A stretch of 64,000 nt of DNA from Azolla caroliniana (lineage: Eukaryota > Polypodiophyta). The stretch lies in the NCBI GenBank assembly GCA_043228905.1, contig JBHGNT010000021.1, positions 9,052,001 through 9,116,000 on the forward strand. The letters run 5' to 3'. The notes beneath the pieces are model-generated. The model was given only the letters and a program-made list of their open reading frames with translations. It had not been told where the DNA came from and made no database searches. Below are positions 56,088-64,000 of this stretch, piece by piece. Position 1 is the stretch's first letter, and each line of letters starts with the position of its first letter. Position numbers and translations under genes: made by a program.

Positions 56088-56734
56088 TGTCGTGAAGAAA
56101 ACCGTCCACGAGCGGAATCGGTGCGCCGGAGCATAGGAACCGGCTCTTCATGCACGTACGCCTTATGTTGTACATAATAGAGAATTAGGGACATGGAAGA
56201 TCCTAGGTAGGTAGATTCGGTAGGTAGGAAGTTAATAGGAAATGGCTCCCTTCTTGCCTATAAAAGGAGGGAGACGAGGAAGAGGAAGGGATCGCGGAAT
56301 CAGAGAGGACGAAGTGCTGTCGGGCTGTCGGTCGAAGGCTTCTCTCTCTTCCATACTCTCCGTAGCTTCTTTCTGTGCAGGTTTCGTGAGGCTTGCGCTG
56401 CTCTGAGGAATGCCCGAGTGCTTCCGGCAGCACCTCCAACCTACTCCTTCCTTTCTGAGCGTTTGCGAACAGGCATCGGCATCTGTTCGCCAGCTTGTTC
56501 GGTTGTAACCGACTTCGTGCTTTTGTTGTTTGTCTCTGTTAATATATACTTACATACCGTTGTGCCTCTCTGTGTTGGTTTCCCCGCTCGCGTCTTCGTG
56601 TCGAAGGGCCGTGTCCTTGTGGATCTACGCTCGCACGTAGTGGGTCCCTTCCCTTCTCCTTTCCCTATTGCTCTTCGGTACAAGACCCCCGAGGTCCCGC
56701 CTCATTCCACGCATCCGCGAGGAGTACCTCGACA
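56088..56734 (+). repeat. Solo LTR of family A
   Basis: 647 bp, TGTCG start, CGACA end. Flanks ATGC (56084-56087) and ACGC (56735-56738) differ by one C/T change, consistent with a duplicated ACGC. Very close to the Gypsy-A2 LTRs. Confidence 0.92.
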
Positions 56735-56738
56735 ACGC

Positions 56739-58358
56739 GCGCACGGATTACCATGACAATGTCTTACTACTGTGGAGGTCGATGCCTCCAAAATCGCTGA
56801 ATTCACATTGTCCCTTGATGGACCTGCAGCCCGGTGGTACTCCCACGAAGATCCTGGGGAATTTGTGACGTTTCTGGACATTCATACTCAATTCCTGGAA
56901 CTTATCCACCACGAAATACCTAGGTGGGAATTGCTCCACTAGTTCTATGCTATATTACAGGAACCACATGAGACGGTTTCTCAGTTCATGATCCAATTCC
57001 AGGATCTTTATTGGCAACACGCTCAAGATGTCTTCACGAATCATTTAAAGTCACATTCCTTGCCAGCCTCTGGGAGCGCCTCCACACAATCCTTGCCTTC
57101 ACAGATTTTTCCCAACAAACCATCGAGCAAGTGGTCTTTCATGTCCTCACAATCGATAGAGCCCATCATAGCACTTCTTTTTTGATGGGCCCACTCCAAC
57201 ATGCCTTGCGGACCCACAAAGAAACCCAGTTTCAGCAAGCCCTCTAATGCAAAATGTGCATGCAATCTGGCCACTCGGTTGTGGATTGCCCGTTTCACCC
57301 ACATTGCCCAATTTGCCATTCTCGGGTGTATATTGTCAAACAATGTGAGTACAATATGCTTAATCGAACAACCTTTCCTCCTGTGTGATAGATCGAACCA
57401 CATCATGATCGCCCTCGACGAGATGATCATCCCCCTCCACGGAATAGAGATGTTGAGAGGCCTTGGTACGGCGATCAACATCCCCAAGATGATGGCGACT
57501 GACCCGAGCTGGATTGTTATCGCCGAGATAACCAATACCAATTGGAGGAGCTGCGTTATCACCTAGATAATCGACCACAACCTGAGGATGATCACTATCG
57601 ATATCTCAATGACCGCCATCGTCTGAACGACAACTATTACTGCTACGATTACAACCGAGAGGACTACTACAAACCGAGGTATCAACGACACGACCGATGG
57701 CCTCCCTATAATAATCACAGTCCTGAATCTCGGGCAATAATCAATGACCCTTCGACAACCATTGCCGAGACCCTCCACGCACAAATAATCGACGGCACCC
57801 CCAACCCGAGTATCAGGAAAACGCTCCCCATGTGTAGACATACGCCTCTCTGGATCATCCCTCACAAAATCAAATATCCCAATTGTAGCAAGGGGAATCT
57901 AGCAACTCGGCACTAGTAACGTGCTTTAACTGCAACCAACCAAGGGATGACGCCACTCTATGCCTGACAAATGACCGAGGTAAAGCACCTACTATAAACA
58001 TCATTATGGCGGACGTCCAACAAGTCACTAACCAAAGCAAAGACAATAAAAGACAATGGGAAATTCAAGACGAAGTCCGGCAGGCCCCCAAAAAATTGGT
58101 CGACACGACTAATTAGGCTAATACGGAGAGAATGTAGACTGATATGAACGATGTCACTATTAATCCCTTGGCTTTCTGCAAACTTATCGGGGAGCATGAC
58201 AATGACCTTGTGTGGCAAGCTCTCACAAGCTGCCAAATCTCCATGCCCTTACACGAACTACTACAATTGCTTCCCCGATTCAAGGACACAGTGGCATTTC
58301 TTACCACGGGTAAAGCGCCAACAACCTTGCCTATACACCAGGCAGAGCCGGGCACCGG
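56739..58358 (+). pseudogene. gag: Gypsy-J Gag and start of Pol
   Basis: Pieces in several frames: IAEFTLSLDGPAARW, then QFMIQFQDLYWQHAQD, the first knuckle CKMCMQSGHSVVDC, CEYNMLNR, and a long Tyr/Asp/Arg-rich tail (57542-57900). DVQQVTNQSKDNKRQWEIQ follows at about 58015. At 58230 the string LTSCQISMPLHELLQLLPRF reads through the place where Gypsy-B has its gag-pol TAG; here it is a Gln (CAA). Confidence 0.82.
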
Positions 58359-59216
58359 TGTCGGGGTAGTTGTGGTTCGTGCGGCGAAGTCGCAAGGACT
58401 AAGGTTAAAGGGAGTGGGCTATATATTTTATAAGGCTTTGTGCATCGATGTTAGGAAGATTAAGGATAGGAAGAAGAAGAGTTAAAAGTAATACGTGATA
58501 GAGAGACGAGTATAGATAAAAAGATAGAGACAATGTATGATTGAAGAATTGAAATGGTATGATAAGAACAAAATTTATATTAAGAACACAAGATTTTACC
58601 AACTGTACAATGCTTCATCGCAAGATGCAATCTTCCTTTGCCAAACTCTAGATTTGAACGACTCCAACCTGGAAACACGAGCCTCTTCACCAACAAGCTA
58701 ACTTTTTTATTTCATTAGTTACGTTCTAACTTTCCCTTCATTGATTGATTACCCTATTTTCCCTTTTTCCCTCTTTTTATAAGTATTGTCATGCATATGG
58801 TAATGTGTAGGAGCATGGCATGCATGTGATGCATGATCGCCATTTGGTGCACATGCATTGCATGTGATGCATGATAGCCATCATGCTTATTTGAGCTCCC
58901 ATGTATGAAAATATATACGGGATAAGTATAATGATGGATATAATCCTAAAACAAATAACCTAGCTTAGTGGTGTATGCTTTGTGCTTGATATACAAGGTT
59001 GAGGGTTCAAGTCCCTCAATTTTACTTAATACAATATTTAAGTTTATTCTTATATAGTGAAGCACATTCTTGACAACATCTCTAAAAACAAATAGCCTAC
59101 CCTAGTGGTATATACATTGTGCTTGGTTTATAAGGTTGTGGGTTCAAGTGTTTGAAATATTACTGAATTCAATATTTAAATTTATTTTTATATCGTGAAG
59201 CAAATCCTTCACGACA
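58359..59216 (+). repeat. Solo LTR (family K) with two tRNA-like segments
   Basis: 858 bp, TGTCGGGG start, TTCACGACA end, flanks CCGG and TCGG (one C/T difference). It lies inside J's pol. Near its end are two tRNA-like stretches: 58958-59020 (TAGCTTAGTGG box A, GGTTCAAGTCC box B) and 59090-59155 (CCTAGTGGT, GGTTCAAGTG). Confidence 0.75.
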
Positions 59217-60800
59217 TCGGTCCACCATAAATGGACTCCGAGAACCCTGCAATTAAGCTCGTAATCGAAGGCTTCGAAGTTCACGGCTACATTATCGATG
59301 GCGGTTCGAATGTTAATGTCATCAGTGAGGCTACATGTCACGACCTCGGAATCACCCAACGGGATCCATGCCCATTTTGGCTCCGAATGACGGACACCTG
59401 TTCCATTCGACCAATGGGCTTAATCCACCACCTCGACTACATCATCAAAGGCCACACTTTCACCATCTCAACGGTGGTGTTACGCCCCGATGCGTCCAGG
59501 GCGTACCCAATGCTGCTTGGTCATCCATAGTTGCGCACTGCCAACATTAAGTAGCATTGGCAATGGAATATGATATCCTTCTGCTGTGGAAAAACCAAGA
59601 TCTGTGTCGTTACAGAGGAATGGATTGCGATGCCTCCCGATACCAGCCCGCTATATGTCAAAGGAGTCCACATGCTTGATGGCCTCACGGACGAAGAAAT
59701 GGATCACTTACTCGAGGAACATCCCATGATCATTCCTTTGTTTGAAATCGATTTTCCCACGACTGTCCAACCATACGTATCCGAGCTAGACCCTCAGGAG
59801 AACAAGGATCCGCACAAACCTTACCCACAGTCCATCGAAGAATTACGACATGCCCACGATGTTCTTGATGTAGAATTGACTATCTCTTAGAGAGTCAAGG
59901 CATCCACACTAGAGGAAATTAATCTCGGTTTTTCCAGCGAGCCACACACTCTTGAAATCGCGAAAGAACTGGCTTTTGAGGAATGATCAACCCTGGTTGG
60001 TCTACTAACTAATTACCAAGATGTGTTTGCTTGGTCGTGCAACGAAATGAAGGGGCTCAATCCACAATAATACTAGCACCAGATTCACCTCGAACACGAT
60101 GCACGACCCGTGCAACAACGCCGCTACTGGATGAATGCTAATTACGCGACTAAAGTAAAGGAGGAAATCGACAAACTCCTCCAAGTAGGGTTCATTTAGT
60201 TGGTAAAATGGGCAACATGGTTAAGCCCTATCGTCGTAGTTCCGAAAAAGAATGGGCAAATCCAAGTTTGCATCGACTACCGCAAGCTTAACGCGGCAAT
60301 TGTTACGTATGCTTTCCCTCTTCCGTTCACAAATGACGTCCTCGATGTGGTGGCTGGCCATGAATGCTATAACTTTATAGATGGGTCAGTGGCTATAATC
60401 AAATTCGAATGCATCCTGACAACAAAGAGAAAACAACATATGTCACTAAATGGGGCGTGTTCATGGTAGTCGTGATGATGTTCGGCTTAAAGACAGCTCC
60501 GGCCACTTTCCAACGAATTATCGCCGAGATTTTCGACGATTACATTCCGTCCTTTATGCAAGTCTTTCTCGATGACTTTGCCATGTATGGCCTTTATCTA
60601 GAGCAATACTGGCAAGCTTGACTAAGCGTAAACCCAACCAAGTGTGCTTTTTACATGTCTAGTGAAGCCTTACTCGGCCACATTGTCAGTCGCGACGGAA
60701 TAGCAATGGATCCCGACAAGGTGCATGCCATCCTCAATGCTTTGGGCTGAACAACAACAAAAGCCCTTAGCCCGTTTTTGGGTCAGATTAGGTGGCATAC
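59217..60800 (+). pseudogene. pol: Gypsy-J protease and RT
   Basis: Protease with IDGGSNVNVIS (59231-59530), then a linker with DEEMDHLLEEHPMIIPLFEID. RT with VVVPKKNGQIQVCIDYRKLN, FGLKTAPATFQRI and the box FLDDF (about 60570). Several TAG stops, for example after HP near 59529 and at 59888. It closely follows Gypsy-B Pol. Confidence 0.88.
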
Positions 60801-61186
60801 TGTTGAGAGACGAGCTCAACATCGGCCGGATCGGCTGAAGAAGCCGAGGACCGGATCGGTTGGGACCGATTGGTTAGGCCGAGTGCGTAAATCAGGAGGT
60901 CGTTAGGAAAGATATTCCGTGAGGAGTATATTTGGGAGTTAGTGTAGGAGCTCTTGATGAGCATTGAAGTACTGTCAGTACTTCGGTCAGTCCATCTAGG
61001 ACTTGTATAAAAGTGTTCACTGAGCACGACTTATGTACAGATTGAGTATTATTGTTGAATATAGTTTTTTGTGTTTCTCTCTTTGTCTCTCTTGTGTATA
61101 CCATGTAATCTCAAGCTCTCCATTAAACCTGAGTTTCCTCTCTTTTGTTCGGTCTTCATACTTGCTTCCGCACGCTACTTTCTACA
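60801..61186 (+). repeat. 5' LTR of Copia-L (386 bp)
   Basis: TGTTGAGAGA start, TTTCTACA end, followed directly by the primer site. Confidence 0.88.
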
Positions 61187-61198
61187 TGGTATCAGAGC
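61187..61198 (+). promoter_or_regulatory. Copia-L primer-binding site (initiator Met tRNA type)
   Basis: TGGTATCAGAGC, next to the LTR; identical to Copia-I. Confidence 0.92.
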
Positions 61199-61258
61199 GC
61201 GAGGGTTGAGAACCTCTCTGCAGCCGACACAGCTTGACGAAGAAGAACGAGGAGGACG

Positions 61259-64000
61259 ATGGATAGAGGCATGGCGAGCTCGCTTCCAATAGAGAAGCTC
61301 GACAGAACCAACTACGCGTCTTGGTCCTACAAGATGCACCAGTACCTGCTCGGGTACGACTACTGGAGTTATGTCGAAGGAGCTAATGACGCGGCACCCG
61401 AATCGACACACAGGGACTTCTCGTCATGGGAGCAATCGGCGAGCAGGGTATTATACTGCTTCGCGTCGTGTGTGGGCGAACAGCTATTGAGCTATGTTAG
61501 GGATGCAAAGATGTCGAAGGGTGCGTGGGAAAATCTGAAGAAGATTTTCACCGCGAGCACCACAACTAGGAAGCTTCAGCTCCGACAGGAGTTGAGCAAC
61601 CTACGACAACGCGACTTGTCGGTGGCGGACTATACCTCGAAGATCAAGGATATCTGTGACTCCCTCGCCTCCATAGAGGTGAACATCGAGGAGAGCGAGA
61701 TGGTCTAGATCTGTCTCGGAGGTCTGGCGTCGAAGTTCGGAGCGTTCTGAACGGCTGTGTGTACCCGGGAGAATACGCCGCCCTTCTTTGACTTACAGTC
61801 AATGCTCCTGGTAGAGGAGAACCACGCGGGTGCGTCTACAAGAACGCACACCGACAACAGAATGTTGTACACGGAGGGAGATAGGCCCCGTGGACGTGGA
61901 GGACGAGGCGAGTCGGCGCGCAATGGAGGCGGCCGACGAGATCACAGAAGAAGGCACCAAAGTGATGCCTACAGCAACTCCAGACCCTTCGGAAACAGGG
62001 GGAGTCGAAGCGATGAGAACCGGCAAGGGAAGTCCATCGCGGAGTGCTGGTATTGTGGCAAGAAAGGCCACAGGGAAAGTGAGTGCTGGAAGAAGCACGC
62101 CGATTCGGAGAGAACTGGTTCCGGGAACGGCTCCAGACATACCGACAAGGGAAATCAGCAACGATCGCACTACGCCGAAGACTCCGGGAGAGCCGGAGAA
62201 GGGACTGCCTTCGTGACGAGACACGAAGCAAACTCAATGAAACAGACCACCCCGAGATCGGACGAGGTGTGGTACGTAGACTCCGGCGCGTCAAACCACA
62301 TGACGATCCATAAGGAGTGGTTCTCGTACCTTGAAAAACCGATCCAACCTGGAGTAGTCGCAACTGGAGACGACACTCCGCATCCGATCACGGATGTCAG
62401 AGAAGTTCCCCTTAGCCATGTCGGGCAGAAAGGGAAACTCATGAACGTGCTGCACGTCCCGACAATCACGAAAAACTTGGTCTCGGTCGGACAGATCGTC
62501 GACCAAGGGATGGAGGCTCGGTTTACACACCTCGGGTGCTTCATTGAGGAAGAAGGCCGTGTGATTGCGCAAGGGCGCAGAGACGGGAGGATGTTCATCC
62601 TCGACTCCACTGACGGCGGCATCGCAATGTTCACGAAGGGACAAAAGACCGAGTCGGACATCGACTTGTGGCACAAGCGGATAGGCCACGTCAACCACCA
62701 ACGGCTTCAAGATCTGCAATCGAAACAGGTAGTATTCGGATTGCCCAAATTTAGTGGCCGAAAGGCACAAATTTGTGAAGTCTGCCAGCTCGGGAAGCAA
62801 CACCGACTTCCTTTCCCAAACGAGCGAAACCGGAGCCGGAATAAGCTCGACCTTATACACTCCGATGTATGGGGGCCGGCACAAAACGTTAGTCTTGGCA
62901 GGAGCCGATATCTCTTCTCCTTCATCGACGACCACACACGGCACACGTGGATCTACCTCATTGAGAGGAAGAGCAAAGTCTTCGACTGTTTCCGGGACCT
63001 CAAAGGGTTCGTGGAAAAGAAAGCGGGACGAAAGATCTAGTGCCTGTGGTAAAATGGCGGGAAAGAGTACTTTTCTGGTCAATTCAACAGTTATCTACAA
63101 CAAATGGGAATTCGGCACGAATTCAGCTGTAGATACACGCCGGAGCAGAACGGCGTGGTCGATTGTGGAAGCGGCACGGGCAATGCTGGAGGAGAAGAGC
63201 TTGCCCAAGTTCTACTGGGCCGAGGCAGTAAGGACCGCGGTATACATCCAGAACCAGATCGGAGACAAAGTGTCAGCGCACGAGCTATATTTCGGAACTA
63301 AGCCGAACTTGCGACACTTGAGGATGTTCGGTAGCATTGCGTATGTGCATGTACCGAAGAAGAAAAGGAGGAAGCTGGATGCAAAGGCCGAGAAATGCAT
63401 CTTGGTCGGTTACTCGGACGAGCAGAAGGGTTATAAGTGCTATAACCCTCGCACCAAACAAGTGCGTGTCAGCCGCGATGTTGTGTTTGACGAGTCCGCG
63501 TCCTGGTACCAGCCCCCGACTCCGAACCTCGAGTCCAATCCGAGCTCTGACGATGAGGTCAAAGAGGCCGAGATGCCTCCGGATGAGCCCGAAATCGAGA
63601 CCAGCGACGAGAGCCCGATTTCACTCCGGTTAAGTGGACCGATTGGACGACTGAGTCGGTACGACCAGTCCGATGAAGAGTCGGCGACTAGTGGAGACTC
63701 GGCCGTGCATTCCCCGCGTAGGAAGCCGAGGAGACGGCTTACGGGCAAAGAGAAAGGGAAGAAGAAGGTGTCGGATTCCGGCACGGATAGGAATGAGTCA
63801 GACCGACGCGAGTCCGACTCCGAGGGAACCGGTGACGGGTCTTTAAAGGTGAAGACCGCATCGACCGAGAAGGCCTCAACATCGGCTAATGTGAGATTAC
63901 GCCGATCTACCCGCCAGAAGAACCCTATTTTGCGGTTCGGATACAACGAGTACATGGCGCATCATTATGCGTACATGACCTGTGTAGCGGAAGTGCGTGA
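61259..64000 (+). pseudogene. gag-pol: Copia-L Gag-Pol, interrupted
   Basis: ATG at 61259. Gag: KLDRTNYASWSYKMHQYLLG; TAG at 61706-61708 and TGA at 61748-61750. Knuckle CWYCGKKGHRESEC (about 62050). Protease: WYVDSGASNHMT. Integrase: DLWHKRIGHVNHQ, CEVCQLGKQH, D in LIHSDVWGP. The second catalytic Asp region (usual DNGGE) reads stop-NGGKE, and the glutamate region after EQNGVV is lost in a small deletion with a frameshift near 63160. The frame then resumes: FYWAEAVRTAVYIQNQ, LRHLRMFGSIAYVHVP, and an acidic linker to the right edge. Confidence 0.9.

Larger units (their letters stand above)
56735..60800 (+). mobile_element. Gypsy-J: decayed element of Gypsy-B type
   Basis: Gag, protease and RT of the Gypsy-B family on the plus strand, truncated at both ends and split by a solo LTR (58359-59216). 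It ends at 60800 just after an RT-connection motif (FLGQIRWHT), where Copia-L is inserted. Confidence 0.85.
60801..64000 (+). mobile_element. Copia-L: 5' part of a Ty1/copia element
   Basis: LTR 60801-61186, primer site, gag and pol up to after integrase; RT and the 3' LTR lie beyond the right edge. It inserted in Gypsy-J pol. Same family as Copia-I. Confidence 0.92.

Noticed and set aside
62291-63082. 263-codon minus-strand frame
   Set aside because: Antisense shadow of Copia-L protease and integrase, which have unmistakable motifs on the plus strand.

Overview
The window is eukaryotic repeat DNA, most likely from a land plant or streptophyte alga with a large genome. The signs are Ty3/gypsy and Ty1/copia LTR retrotransposons packed inside one another, initiator-Met-type primer sites (TGGTATCAGAGC) in the copia elements, short GT-AG introns, and a TTTAGGG-type telomere motif at 54822-54845. 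I cannot name the species. I see no host gene, rRNA gene, real tRNA gene or CRISPR array.

Layout. A decayed minus-strand gypsy element (H) forms the scaffold from the left edge to about 43.6 kb. Its RT gene holds a plus-strand gypsy element, G (left edge to 16340). G itself contains the 3' end of Gypsy-A1 (1-1965) and a nearly complete 9.8-kb element, Gypsy-B (3922-13730, TSD CTAAT). H's RT gene is cut a second time by Gypsy-E (16531-24892, TSD ACGT), whose left LTR carries a solo Gypsy-A LTR (16953-17588, TSD ACGT). H's gag gene is cut by a non-retroviral element, here called X (about 26310-42360). X was later split by Gypsy-A2 (31906-40420, TSD ACGT), which was in turn split by a nearly intact copia element, Copia-F (33387-38855, TSD CAGAT). 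To the right lie a copia relic (43593-44547), Gypsy-D (45489-54755) with a rearranged palindromic 5' LTR, an unassigned LTR (55344-56084), another solo Gypsy-A LTR (56088-56734), a decayed B-like gypsy (J, 56735-60800) holding a solo LTR (58359-59216), and the 5' part of Copia-L (60801 to the right edge).

The most unusual content is X. It has two divergent genes around a short shared promoter. On the minus strand is a decayed transposase-like gene with motifs resembling DUF7869-type proteins. On the plus strand is a multi-exon gene that joins a ParB/sulfiredoxin-like domain to a beta-class DNA amino-methyltransferase (DPPY-like motif first, SAM-binding FSGIGT motif last). Its reading frame and splice sites can be followed across the 8.5-kb retrotransposon that interrupts it.

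Other notable points: gypsy families A, D, E and K share TGTCG ends, and most of the flanking sites fit a 4-bp target duplication of the form N-CG-N. D and E share a likely -1 frameshift site between protease and RT. Gypsy-B carries two extra 3' genes with what looks like its own promoter. Most premature stops look like C-to-T changes, as expected of methylated, silenced repeats. All statements come from reading the sequence; family names rest on motif recognition, not on searches.
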